Below, in pieces: positions 10,507-22,851 of a stretch of 64,000 nt of DNA. The number at the start of each line of letters is the position of its first letter. Positions within the stretch are counted from its first letter, which is position 1. The position numbers were made by a program, and so were the translations under genes. The notes beneath the pieces were generated by a model that worked only from the letters and a program-made list of their open reading frames with translations, was not told the origin of the DNA and made no database searches. The DNA is from Lepeophtheirus salmonis (lineage: Eukaryota; Arthropoda; Copepoda; Siphonostomatoida; Caligidae), in contig NC_052136.2 of NCBI RefSeq assembly GCF_016086655.4, positions 17,794,001 to 17,858,000 on the forward strand, given 5' to 3'.

Positions 10507-12522
10507 ATATTCAAAGGTTCAATCATTTATATTTATAAAATGACAAGCAATATTTGAAAGAGATATTACGGTAAATTACAGGATTTGAATTCAAATTTCT
10601 GCTATGAATTGAGATACCCGAGAGTGTTAACTGTAGTTTAAAACCTCCGTTTTATCTATCTGACTTAATTTGGCCCCAATATTGTTTTAGAGATATAATT
10701 TATTAATTTACTAATTCTATAAATGTGCCGGTGAATTTTGGCTACTTTAAGTACAATTTGTGGTGCCTCCAAAGGATTAATCAGAATCATTTTTTCATTT
10801 AAATGAACTATAATTTGTTGGAAAATGTATTCCATGTTCAATTTTGAAAAAAATTATCTAGCTTCCTTTTGGGTGGACGTGCTACAAATATGTAATTTTA
10901 TTATAATGACTCAGTACTATTATGAGTTGGTCATAAGTTACATATATATAATAGATTTTAATAATTAATTATGACTTAATTCATCTATATTTACATACAT
11001 ATATGATTGGTGGACGGTTGAGTAAGGTTGTTTTTTTTGGTCTGCTGAAGCGGACAAAGCGCAATACTGACGTACGGCGGCCCTGCTTATATACAACGAT
11101 ATTTAATTAAAAAAGAGCGAAAATGAAGATGGTGTAAATTTTGCATAAAACATCATTTATAACAGTCATGTAAAAAATTCATATGTAAAAACATAAATAA
11201 ATAGACGAATCACTGTTATCTAGATCCTGATGTTTTAAATTTAAAAAAAATAAATCTTATATGTTCAAAAATTAAAACCTGTGTATTACACATTGAGATG
11301 AAAGTTATGTACACAAAACCGAAATCTCCGAATAATTTATCCTTTTGCACAGATTTACTGAATCACTTCGAATATAATGAATGATTCAAGGGCTTCAAGA
11401 AAATAATGAATGCAGAAATATCCTCTCAGCTGCTTGAATAAACACTTTCTACATGCTTAAAATTGAGGAAAGAGTAATTTGTGGCATAAATCCTAACTCA
11501 TATGTGATATTCCGCTCAATAATAATATATTTGTCATAGGCCAGAGAAAAAGTTGAAGTGAAACGATTCAGATGATCCATTAAAAATATTGGAGGGCATT
11601 GGGAAAAGAATGACGAAAACAGTTAAGACTTTTGTAATATTATTTGTATTTCAAGTTGTGAGTTGAAGTATACAATTGTCAGAAGAATTTCTTACTCTTT
11701 AATATCGACTAAGAACCTCAAATAATATAAGGAGGATGAATTGCTTTATAAAAGATTTCCAAATTAGGTGTTTCATTGAAATTTACCAGCTCAAACGCTT
11801 TCTTCATTATTAAATTAACTTGAAAAGATTATGTTATCCAACATTATTGTAAATTAAAGTAAAAAAATAAACTAGGATTTTTGCCTTATCTTTATTTATG
11901 CTCAATATTGCTTGTATGTTGAGACACCACATGTCGAAAGAAAATTAAATCAGGACATCATACCTATATTGATTTTATTTTATTGTGACCGTAAATTTTT
12001 GCAACCTTTAAGTAGGAATAATAGGCAATGGGGCCTCTGTAGAGTTAATCAAAATAATTTATTAAAAGAAATTTAAGAGAATTAGTTGAAAAATCCGTTT
12101 TTATTTCTTATGAAGAAAAGTTGATTTGTAACTCGACTGCTGCATCGTTTTTTGACGTTCCTTTAGGAACAAATTAGCATCGAGTTCTGGGGTTCTACTT
12201 TTGATTAAAATTAGGGTTGTTATTTTTTTAAATAAAAATACAGTTTAGGGATTTGAAAAGGAAAAACTGATAGTGTGTGTACTCTTTTTTCTTTTTTATT
12301 TATTCTTTAAGATATCATCGTCTTGAAATTATAATTCTGGTCTATCTCTGTTGTAATTTTTTTTTTTAAATGCCTAATAAAATAAATAAAAATTATATTT
12401 AAATATAACACTTTCCAACAAAATCATATTTTTTTAAGCACTAGAACAACATATGCTTAACTTAGTAGAATATAATATGGTATTACTTTATCTCTGATAT
12501 CCTCGTGCCCTTATAATTTTAA
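10507..12522. other. AT-rich, no gene; weak direct duplication
   Basis: No coding frame that I can support. The segments around 10730-10850 and 11987-12110 resemble each other in direct orientation ('tgtg(c/a)ccgt.aattttgc.ac.tttaagta', then 'gttaatca(g/a)aat(c/a)att'), at perhaps two thirds identity, suggesting an old dispersed repeat. Confidence 0.35.
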
Positions 12523-12994
12523 AGGTTCAAAGCATTGTTTACTGCTTGGTTTTGAAGATAGGAATTAATTATAATAATATATTTCATAGCCTAATGTTAA
12601 ACAATTTTAAAACCCTTTTTAAGAATGTGTTTATCATGCTTATAACTAGAGTTATCCTTGTTTAAAGTTGGAAATTGGTGTTTTTTATTCATAGGTTTAT
12701 AGGTTCAAGACGAATATATTCCGAAAGTTAAAAAAGTAACTCATTACATCGCTGAAAGTCTGAACTTTAATTTGAAAAAGAAAAAAAAATTAAAAAAGAC
12801 TTCACCAAAAATACTTTTTATCGTTTTCAATTTGAGATAAGACCTCAACAATATTTGAAGGATAAAACTCATTTTGAATTTATCTCATAAGAAAAGTCCA
12901 AATATTTGTGTGCCATAGCAAGAAGAGAATATAAGTGATAAAGAGAGATAAAAAAAAGCGTGTGGTAGAACTTAAAAAGTGTGAAATAAAATAA

Positions 12995-13224
12995 CTCCTG
13001 AGAGTTAGATTCCGAGTTTGGGATTGGTGTTCATCAGAGGAGAGGATTACATGTGTGGGAAGGAATTCCTGGTAATGATATTCCCGCTGAACTGCCCCTG
13101 GCCACTAGGATTTAATTTTGTGAAGATTTTCTCGGATGACTCGCTTGAATGTCCGTCTTTTGAAATACTTCACTCACTACGGGTCTGACATCTTGTGTCC
13201 ATGGAGCTAAATAATAATGAATAA
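12995..13224 (+). other. GC-richer island with coding-like frames, possible terminal exon
   Basis: Base composition here is clearly less AT-rich than the surroundings. On the plus strand a 39-codon frame (about 12998-13114) reads GVHQRRGLHVWEGIPGNDIP and ends with TAA, with AATAAA at 13219-13224 after it. On the minus strand 'attatttag' at 13207 could be an acceptor followed by the frame PWTQDVRPVVSEVFQKTDIQ to a stop at 13112. Only one, or neither, can be real. The plus-strand reading has a poly(A)-type signal but a poor acceptor. Product unknown. Confidence 0.3.
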
Positions 13225-13690
13225 AATCAGATCATAGTGTATGGATGTCTAGATGAGTGATGCTCCTGGTCCAGAATAAAAAGTTAATTATTCTTTGTAA
13301 TTTTCATTCTATGATTTCCTTAAAATACTTTATTTATCTCCGAACATCACCAGAGACAAAAGGGATAATGGTTGAATGTTGTTATGCCATTGAGTTAGAA
13401 ATGGTTTTAGTATATGTTGTAGATTTCTGTAAATCGTAATTTGTATATAATTGTTTGAATGAAAATGAAGATATATTTTCTAATTTGTTTAAGCTTCATG
13501 TCTCAGCTTGTATAAATAAATCCAGATTAAAACATCTCTTTGGTTCCAGCAAAAAGATTGCTCGGATCCAGAATTTGCTCTTATCCAAAGTGTATAGAAA
13601 ATTTTATTTTTCAGAAACCTGCATAATAAAATAAGTCAATTTATTATTGATTTTAAAATATATATTTCGCCTATATAGATTGTTTTAATT

Positions 13691-13765
13691 AGCGATGCGA
13701 CGATTAATCGGAATTGAAGAATCGGTTGTTTTTTCTGGAATCGGAATTGGCATCGCGAAAATACT
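13691..13765 (+). repeat. hAT-terminus-like 'cgattaatcggaat' block
   Basis: The words 'gcgatgcgacgattaatcgg' and then 'aattgaagaatcgg' and 'tggaatcggaattgg' resemble the ends of some invertebrate hAT elements, which carry repeated CGATTAATCG/GGAATCGG motifs near their termini. No partner terminus was found within the window, so this is a solitary fragment. Confidence 0.3.
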
Positions 13766-13900
13766 GTTTAATGTGCATTCATATTAATAAGCATCAGTGC
13801 CACTAAAACATATTGGTTATTAGTTATATCCAGACTATAGTAAAATATTGATTTGTGGACTATATAAACTGTCGTAATAAGCAATTGAATCTTCAAGTTT

Positions 13901-13942
13901 GAAATCTGACTCGCATCAACACGGTTCTGCGAGTCAGATTTC
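13901..13942. repeat. Perfect 15-bp hairpin with 12-nt loop
   Basis: GAAATCTGACTCGCA (13901-13915) is the exact complement of TGCGAGTCAGATTTC (13928-13942). Outside the stem the pairing resumes weakly ('caagttt' against 'gaacttg'). The stem is GC-richer than the surrounding DNA. Too short for a normal animal microRNA precursor; more likely fused ends of an element. Confidence 0.7.
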
Positions 13943-14747
13943 TCTGTTCTCGAACTTGGTGAAAAATAAAAATAGTACTAAACTCATTCATGAACACTTA
14001 AATTAGATACTGAGGAATTGAAATAACCGATCTAGATGAACACTTAAAAAAGAAAGCCCAGAAGTCACGAGAAAATTACATTCATTAGAGTTATAATATG
14101 TAAAAAATTCGAACGTCAATGACTTATTACGTTTACATTATTTACTTTCCAATAAAGTTAAAATTAATTAGTATGACCCGGTAGATGATTTCTTAATCTC
14201 ATATTGGCTAATACCCAAAGACTTTAAGGAACCCTGACATGAGCCTCGCTGCCTATCAAAAATATATCCTTCGATTGCCTAGTTTTATCATAAATTATTA
14301 AATGTATTTAAAATATGTTATTATATCGTTATAACATAGTTTTTGTGCTGAAGATAAAGATCAACTATTACAGTGGTAGGAATAATATATAACAAGTAGT
14401 ATTAAATGCAAGTGTTAAGTCTTTTTTATTCATAAAGCTATTTGATGGAGTTTAATAAATATTTATTGGAAATGTATCCATTTTATAGAGTAAAAATATC
14501 AACTTTGAGCTCCTAAAAAGGCGTCTCTTTCAATTATGATGTAATTTATGACGTCAGTGAAAAGGTTCTTTAGAAGTTTACATTCGAAGTAGATTTCGAA
14601 TTATATAATGTTTGTAAGTAAGAACCGTAATCTAGAAATTTTGTTATCACATATCGAGGGTTCCTTCTCCTACGATCCTTAGATGCATCCACATCGATCA
14701 GGTAAAGAACAGTTAGTTACAATTTCAGCAGTACAACTCCATTAGCC

Positions 14748-16052
14748 CTATTCAAAAGAACTCTTTGTTAAGTTTCCGTATTTTTCCTATGCTTTGACAT
14801 GTGAGAAGAAAGAAGATCATTTTTGGGGGGTTCTGAATACCAATCAATGAAGCAAGTGTATTCTTGGATGTTATTTCTAGAAAAATAGGTTTTTCTTTTC
14901 TAAACCTTTCAGGCTTTTCAGTTAAATATAATTTTATTGCAATTTTTTTTTGTTTATCATCTAAAATATTGCTATATAATGCAAATGGTACTACTTTTTC
15001 TGTTAAGAACCATTTATGGTTTCTAAGTTTATTTACAACAGTTTCGTCGTATTTCATTTCTTCATGAAATAAATACATCTTTTGGGAATATATGTTTTTG
15101 GTCATCCATCTTGCTTGATGAATGGCTCCAGGTTTTTCCAGTGAATTCCACGAGGAAGAGTACCTCCAAGTGAAGTAACTGTTAATCATATAATTTCCCT
15201 ATAATCAGCTCTTGGAGTTTTGCAAGATACCAAAATTTCATTCTTCGTTTTTTTCACTTAGCCATGGTTTTTTTCAAAGTTAAGGTCGTTGAATTTTTAA
15301 AAAAAAGTTGTCCCATTGATTTTTAAAATGTTTGAACCAAGGATTTTCTGGAGATTTTACTTTTTTAAATAACTTTTCCTAAACTGCAGCTGCAACAATC
15401 TCCAATATATGGTGCCTACATTCTAAGTAAAATAGCTTTTTCCCCAATTGGTTTTCTATAAGCTTTGAAGCTCCTTTGTGTATTCCACTATTACTTGATG
15501 TAGTGTCAAACACCAGAGTGGTTATTCTCTGTGTCATTTCCCATTTTTATAAAAATGAAAATACGAGACATTCCGGAAGAGTTCTCCGGACAAATTAATT
15601 TGTTGGTTAATATTTACTTTGATAATACAGTGTTTGAAAAATTAAGAACCGTAATTTCTTTTTTTTTGTAGATTTAAGAGCCTGCAATCAAAATGGATGA
15701 TATTTTGAGCTTTTAACAAATTAGCTAATATCTTGCTTTAATAAAAAAAAAAAACCACTTACTAAATTTTTTTTTGCAACAAAAAAATAAGAGATTTAAA
15801 CGTAAATTGTCTCGTCTTTAAAAAGTTTTACATATAAAACCTGTACTGCCCACCATTTTTCCAATAATTGATGAAGAAGTACTATTTTTCGAGAAAAACA
15901 ACAATTTTCAAAACTTTAAGCAAAAAGTTCGAGGGTCTAGGGTGTATTCAGAACCCCCAGAAATGATTTTCTTTCTTCTCACATGTCAAAACATGATAGA
16001 AATAGGGAAACCTAAAAAAAAACTCCAAAAGTGTTTTTTTAATAGGTCTAAG
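14748..16052. repeat. ~95-bp inverted duplication of the relic's 3' end
   Basis: Bases 14748-14843 (C-terminal coding end of the relic on the minus strand, including 'tgacatgtgagaagaaagaa' and 'ggttctgaata') recur inverted at about 15945-16052 ('ttctttcttctcacatgtca'). The relic's 3' end therefore faces itself across 1.1 kb. This resembles the inverted fragment beside the hAT at 10.1-10.5 kb. Confidence 0.75.
14752..15530 (-). pseudogene. Decayed mobile-element protein, unnamed 'FDTTSSN/CRHH' family
   Basis: The upstream part (about 15530-15385) reads TLVFDTTSSNSGIHKGASKL followed by LFYLECRHHILEIV: an Asp motif, a Gly-Ala motif and a conserved Cys-Arg-His-His, as in RNase-H-like transposases. 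After several stops and shifts, a 145-codon frame (15189-14752) includes KPGAIHQARWMTKNIYSQKM and then a basic, charged region. I recall this domain order from multicopy invertebrate proteins but cannot name the family; hAT-like or Kolobok-like are guesses. The frame has stops at about 15385 and 15190 and is certainly nonfunctional as it stands. It sits inside the 12.5-16.5 kb inverted-repeat unit and could be that element's former transposase. Confidence 0.5.
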
Positions 16053-16475
16053 ATACAAGATTCAACTCAGAAAATAAATTTATAATTTTAAATTGACTCT
16101 AAAATTCACTAGTTTGAGTTATATCACTCATGCATGCTAATTTCAAGCTCCATGGATACAAAATCCCTTAGTGATGGAGGGATTCGAATTGACGACAATA
16201 CAGAGAGTTTTTTGGGAAGCTCTTTTTTTAAATGAAAGTTCAGATTTTCAGATATGAAATTCTGAACTTTTAAACTTTCGGAATATATTCGTCTTGAAGC
16301 TATAATCCTCTGAATAAAAATCACCTATTTTCAACTTTGAACAAACATAAAACGAGTTATAAGCCTCATAACTACATTTTAAAAATGGTTTTATTCTTTT
16401 TTAACATTAGGCTTTGTAATATATACATATTTACATAATCTTCAGCAAAAAGTGTTTAACAAAGCTTTGATCCAT

Positions 16476-19400
16476 AAAAAAATAAAAATAAATATAGCCT
16501 TTTTCTGAAGGCCATGAAGCTTGCAGAGAAGAAATAAGGCTATATTTGCAACGAGGGGATCAAACTCTACTAAGTTGAGAAAAATGCTGTTCTTGTAACA
16601 TTTTTGCTGTTGAACAGTGTAATTTAATGCTATTTTTAGTTTTGAAGGCTCTCCTATTTATAACAGCCATTCATTACATGTATTTGATGTGAACAAGGCT
16701 CTAAATTCTGTAACACCATAATTCTTGCTCTCACTTTGTATAAGCTGTGACTGTTGAGGGATATAAAAATGACGTAAATGATAAAAAAAAATGGTGTTTC
16801 CTAAAAAAAAAAACTAATGGCTGGCCCAAGTACGGATTTAGAAGGTGCATTAGGGTGATTGTCCTAAATTAATGTTTGTGGTTATTTAGTCTTGACAAAA
16901 TGTAATATATATTATGTCTTTATATGAATTTAAATACTATCATTTTGGATTAGGGTATATTATTTTATGCTCCACAAGGAATTGCATCCATGGGGATGAC
17001 AATTTCTTACTTGCAAAATAGATATTTTATTTCTGTGGTTCCATTATCATCACTATAATGAGCTTCTCATCACATAATATATTGATACATTATGTATCCT
17101 TTTGAAATTCTTATGAATGCCTTTTTCTAAAAATAAGTGTCTACATAAGTGTGCAAGAAAGACACACACACACATAAATAAAAGTAGGTTATGATAAAAT
17201 CTAAGTGCAGATGTTTCAAAATAACTTTTTGCTTCGATAATGACTTTTATAGTATACATTAAACACATGGAAACACAAAAGGCTCAATCCTACTGAAATA
17301 TAATACTTAATATTATATATACAATACAGTCTTTGCGTCTATTTTTACCTAATTAATCAAGGAAATACCATTTTTAAAATGGCTAAAAGTCTTTTTTATT
17401 ATAATATACACACATAGTATATAAACAAAAAATAGCATAAGATTTAAAATGAGATGGTTGGCCAATCAAAGATTAGTTGAAGCAACAACAGACAAAAAAT
17501 TCTTTGAGTTGGCTGAACTCTTTATGTCACTAATATATGAACGTTGATTGGTTGAATTTGTATTAGGTCTTGTTAAGCTGTGAACAATTTTCTACTATCA
17601 TTGTATAATAAATCCAAAGTTGGGAAGCTTTGGCTAACTAAAAACCTATTTTGGGTCTCATTTCCCTCATTCTTTTTAGAGAAAAGATTGCGTGTTAAAA
17701 CAAAAGTAACGGAGTCATATATATATATACAAGTTATTTAATTATTTCTTCGGAGGAATTTCGACTATAACTACAAATTTTGAATTACACAAATTTACAA
17801 CTCTTTTGATTATCCTTTGGGCTTAGTATATGGAATACAAAGTCGACAAATGTCGACTTCAATTTCTTAACTTGATTAGTATAATAATTAAGATATAAAA
17901 AAGTTGAATGTATAAATATATCCCGTAAAAATAGATTGTAGGAATGTTCCCTTTTCAAGATTGTTTTTGTGTTGAAGAACCACAATCAATTTAACTATTA
18001 GATTATGAAGTATTTTTTCTGGTATTTTTTTTTTTTTTTGAGAAAAGGTTGTGAGATATAATAAATATAATGACGTTTCATTCTTTAAGTAATTAGTAGT
18101 CCTAAAAATTGTGTGTTCTTTGTAGAAATAAAACTCATTGGATCGTACAGAGGGACATTATGTTGTCTCTGCGTAGCTTATTAATAGAAATTAATTTCTT
18201 TAGTCAAAATGAATAGATGAATAGACAATTCAATAGATATACAATACATACAATAACCTCTATCCAAGTAATAAAATATAAATATAAAGCAAGAACAATG
18301 TGGAGGGTGATAGACGAAAAAAATTCCCTTCATTTCACATGCATTGTTGAGTTTATAATAAAATTGAAATAAATGCCTTTCAAGTGAGTATTATAAGAGG
18401 GAGGGGGAAAAGACCCTCTTCAAAAGAGGTTATAAAAGACCAACAACAACAAAAACTATTTACATACACACAAACTAATATTGCCTTGCCTTTATTGGGC
18501 TATATCTTCACAAAGAACAAACTAATGAAATGAGGAAAAACCCCTCTGTAAGTAATGATAATTAATTAGGAAAAGAAAACTATGTTTGGCTTTTGAGGAA
18601 TTTAAATCCTTTTTATTATTATATGTATATGTTGTGTACAAGTTGCAATTTTGTGGCAACTTGTACTTCAAGGTCATTTATACTCGTGAATAGTGATGAT
18701 CCTACCTTTATGGTTATGATGAAGGGAAGAAGTAGATCAAAATATTTAGAAAAGTAGGCTGCAAGGAGTCCACTGATATATTTCTTTGTTAATTATGATT
18801 ATTCTTCTCTTTTTACTAGTTTTTGTAACTTTCTACTTGGGATAAGGATAATGCAATAATTGAATATTCCATGGATGATTAATATATTAATACCGTAGTT
18901 TTTGACTATATCATTACAAATTACTAAAATATAAGTACTCTGTGGCACATTGTATAGGTTAAATGATCACAGTTATATTATTTATAAATACATAATAATT
19001 ATATAATTTTAATAGATCAAAATAAAATGATAGTATCAATTAATAGCTGTTAGTTACCAATGTTGTAACTAAATAATGCATTTTAAGATAAAAACAAGTA
19101 TATACATATATATTTATGTTGTGAACTAGTTGTAACTTGAACAAGCAAATTGTACGAGTTACAACAAAAAAGGAGAGTAAGAAAACCTTCATGCAAAAGA
19201 TGAATTTACGGGACTTGAGATGAGGATAATGCAATCATGGAATATTCGTTAGAGGGTCAATTTGTTTAGAGCTTTATAAAATATGAGCTAAACGCATGTT
19301 GTTTTTTTTTCTATTTGGTAATCTGAAGACTGTTTATTTTCCAAATGATTCTTTAATTCTTAAAAAGAGAACATCTAAGCATAAAGTGAGGGAGTTTATT

Positions 19401-21925
19401 TGTTGGAGAGTTATAAGTGTATGTCACTTAATAGTTAGTAATATTAAAATGACGAATGTTGTAATTAGATTAGGCGTTCTTGGATGTAACAAATATAATT
19501 TGCACCATCTCCTTATATAAGATACAACATATATTTTATTACAGTCTTGTGTGAAACCCCGAGATTTCTTGCATGGGGGCTCATGGACTTGAGAGGATTG
19601 GCATGGATTGTTTTCTTTGAACTCCTCTGGATCCAAATTAACCTATTTGAAATAACCCTTGTTCTGCTCCAATGTTTCGACTTTGTTGGTAGCGTAGACG
19701 TTCAACTGCTTAGAATGTACGAATGGAAATATGATAAATTACATTGTCAATGAATATTTCTAACATTGTCATTTCTAAATTCATGTCAAGTTCGTATGGA
19801 TCTACAAATAGGGTGCATTTATGTATTCTGCATGCATGAAATATGCAATATTCATGCATTAAATGTATAAAAATACTTAATATATAAGCCTCCCATAAAT
19901 CAACTCTATTATATATTGATGACTTTAGAGATACGTGAATCAAATTTGCCAATCCTTGTATGTACGTACATCGAACTCATAAGGTTCACTCCCTTAAAAT
20001 GATTAAACCATTAAAAAATTGTTAACTGGATTATAAAAAAACTTTTATTCCATTTCAAAAGGAAGAATACTTTTTATGGCTTTATCCAATGATCACTAAT
20101 AATTATTTGTATCCATTAAATCATTATGCTTTTGTGCAAAAAATACCCCCGAAAAAACAAACAATAGCAAAGAAAACCTACTTACAAACTTGTAACAAGA
20201 TGTGACTTTAATTCTATCTTTCAATCTATTCTTTAAAAAGAGTAAGAGAGAAATATCCAAAATTAACTTCTGGTTTCAAACTTTTCAAAATTGATCGTAC
20301 CATTCTACATTAAATATTTGTAAGGGATTTTTTACAATTAAAAGAAGCTAATTCGAATTCAATCAATCAACTGTTAGAAAAGGGCGTAACTAGATTTTAA
20401 ATAAAGGATATTTATTTTTAAACTGGAGTACTCTATTCCCATAATTGCTAATCCTTTTATCATTGCAGAGCCCTATAGTATTTTTTAAATAATAATATCA
20501 ATATATATTATTTATTCGTTACTTCCCTGGGGGTTTTATCTAACCCAAAGACTAAAATATCCTTGTAATATCTTGTGCATATCATATTTTACTTTCTATG
20601 TAAATCCATTTTTTTGGGATGGCACTTCATTAGTTTCTGTTTTATTAAGAAATTCTGAAGTTAGTTAGATCGAGGTTCCTATAATTGTATATCCTCCCCA
20701 GCGATGGATATAAATAAACGAAGGAAGGGAGTGATGTGTTATTCTGTATACAACATGTTTAATTTGATAATAAGCCATTTATTTAGAGTAAATATACCCT
20801 TGATAGTCTATAAACTATACTATTCTGTTCTCCAACTAATATTTTTGATAATGAATAAATTTAGAAGTAGAAAATGTAATGTTAAACATGTTTTCAGTTC
20901 AGTTTCTTAACTGTTATTTATCGTAATGGGGGGAGGGATTAGGCAAGGGAGTAAGGACAATTTACTGAGTATGCCATTCTAGAGTAGAACGCCATTGATT
21001 CAAAAAAAAAATAAGGGGAAAGAGTAGAATAATAATTAATTAATTAATACAGAACTGCAGAATACTGGAATCATTTTCATGTTAGTGAAATAACGCCTAA
21101 ATATCTCCTTACAACAAAAACAAGAAATATTTAAAACATAAGGTAGAATATCGTTCAAACTGCTTCAAACGAAAAAAAAATAATACAAAACATTCTTATC
21201 AAATAACTTATTCACGATAAAGGAACAAATAATATTTTTCATGATATTTATGAACAATTTAATAAATTAATTATAATTTATGTATGTGACGTATATGTAA
21301 CTAAGGTGATTATAAGTAATTTATTTTCACATTTTACACGTTCGATATTCAATACGAAACTGCTGAAATTTCATTGATTGCAAACAACAATAGATGTAAG
21401 AAGAATTTATGCAGAGTTGATTTGAAGCCTCTGATTTGATACTTGTTCCTGAATATATCTTTTTAACACACACGATGTTGCCTTTTTATGATAGCACATA
21501 TATTTAAAATTTTATCATTTAACTTACATTTTCCATTATGTTATTATGTAATTTTTCCTTCCTTTTGGAAAATTTACCTTGTTAATTCGGTTTAGATATG
21601 CAGTAATGTTCAACGCTTCTAGGGACAAAAAAGGTCAATTATGACCATTAACTTGTACAAATATTAATCACGTGACTTTCATTTCGCCGTTTGGCTAATA
21701 GATTTGTCCAGTACAAGTCATTCCTCAATTCTGATTCCTTCGTCAATATTCAATATATACACTATAGAGGGGGGATTTTAAATCCAGTACAAGTTTAGAC
21801 CTCCATATCTTGGAACCCCTAGGATCTAAATCTATAAAAGTGTGTTTATTAGACTCTACTGACAAAATCTTTGAGATATCCTCCAAATACGAACGCCCTG
21901 CAGTTATTTTTTTGTGCTTTATGCC
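16476..21925. other. 5.4 kb with no convincing gene
   Basis: Mostly AT-rich noncoding DNA with short (CA)n at 17161-17172 and (TA)n near 17718. Bases 17540-17590 ('aacgttgattggttgaat...ttgttaagctgtga') match the foldback family at 41.6-42.0 kb. An open frame follows a good acceptor ('tattttattacag', about 19535-19546) and runs on the plus strand to 19753, but the opposite strand there also reads as a plausible hydrophilic peptide (DPEEFKENNPCQSSQVHEPP, about 19634-19575), so neither is called. A short hairpin is listed at 18637-18666. Confidence 0.4.
18637..18666. repeat. 11-bp perfect hairpin
   Basis: GTACAAGTTGC (18637-18647) pairs with GCAACTTGTAC (18656-18666) around an 8-base loop. 'Acttgtac' words also occur in the hairpin at 61162-61253, perhaps by chance. 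No function is apparent. Confidence 0.5.
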
Positions 21926-22277
21926 GGGTGCACGTCCAAGGACACAAATAACTGCATAGAAAATAATGCTAGAGTGCTTGAATTGATGTTAACAGATCCA
22001 GTGTCATGCTTGAATTTAAATTTTTGCAGTTTGTATAAGTCGAGTAATTGAAACCGGATTTTTCTGGAAAAACCAACAATTACATTTTTTTAGAAAGGAA
22101 ATATGGCCTCCTAGCTCTAAGGATCTGAACCCCTTGACTTACTATTTGTGGGATGTCTTGGAGAGAGAGTCCAATAAACCTACTCATAAGACTATTGAAT
22201 CCTTGCAAGCTTCCATTCTTGAGGCTGTTACCAACATGGATAAAAGAGTTCCTCATCAATGCCTGTCCAAGGTTTAG
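21926..22277 (+). pseudogene. mariner transposase, 3' fragment
   Basis: Bases 22104-22277 form a clean 57-codon frame that begins WPPSSKDLNPLTYYLW and continues ERESNKPTH to a stop. This is the C-terminal third of a Tc1/mariner transposase, around the third catalytic Asp (family pattern 'WP..SPDLNPLDY..W'). The Asp of the motif is kept (K-D-L-N-P), but P is replaced by K and the later D by T. About 150 bp upstream, in another frame, 'GARPRTQITA' resembles the second-Asp block (DGAPAH). The N-terminal domain is absent. The protein also ends early relative to mariners, which usually close with a '..EAEGG.I' tail. Confidence 0.75.
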
Positions 22278-22851
22278 AGGCAGGTTGGAGGCTATGGTTT
22301 AAAGTGGAGGTGATTGGTTTGATTGATTTACGTCACTATGGACCTGTGATGTAAAATAGCAAAAAAGTTTATGAACTGCTTAATTAATTTAAAAAAATAA
22401 ATTGTAATATACATTTCATTTAAATTTTCCGGATTTAAAATCTCCAACCTGTAATATATAAATATAAAGGACACTTCAATAATAAAAATTGAATTAGACG
22501 ATGTTGGCAAGTCTCAAGCGTCGAGTTATAACTCCGAAGTTTTAACTTACAAAATATTAATAAAATTTGGTTATTTAAATGTCAGAGATGGCCGACGTCG
22601 AGAAAGATGACGTTACGTGAAACGCTTTATTGGATAAATACAAAATGTATTCACATGTTAATAGACCAATCATGCCTACTTGACTGCTAAAAATAGCTTT
22701 AAAGATAGGTCCTCATTCGTATCATTAATTGCTTGCAAAAGTATAATTGAAAATATGAATGAAAAGACAGAAATTGACCTAATTAAACATTCAATTCCTA
22801 AACAACCAATTTTAAAATTAATTTATGTGAATTTCGAAAAAACAACAACAG

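Larger units (their letters stand above)
12523..16475. mobile_element. 3.9-kb unit bounded by ~300-bp inverted repeats
   Basis: The left arm (about 12523-12860) and right arm (about 16150-16475) are reverse complements with small indels. Matching blocks include 'gcctaatgttaaa', 'gcttataact', 'ttttattca' and 'ttcaagacgaatatattccg' followed by 'aaagtt', then 'ctgaacttt'. Between them lie a decayed protein (14752-15530) and a shorter inverted duplication. Long terminal arms around a protein relic suggest a DNA transposon with long TIRs, or two copies of a small repeat inserted in opposite orientation. Outer boundaries are approximate and no target-site duplication was found. Confidence 0.55.

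Noticed and set aside
19424..19753. Opposing open frames as a gene
   Set aside because: Both strands look equally plausible and neither has a known motif, so no strand can be chosen.
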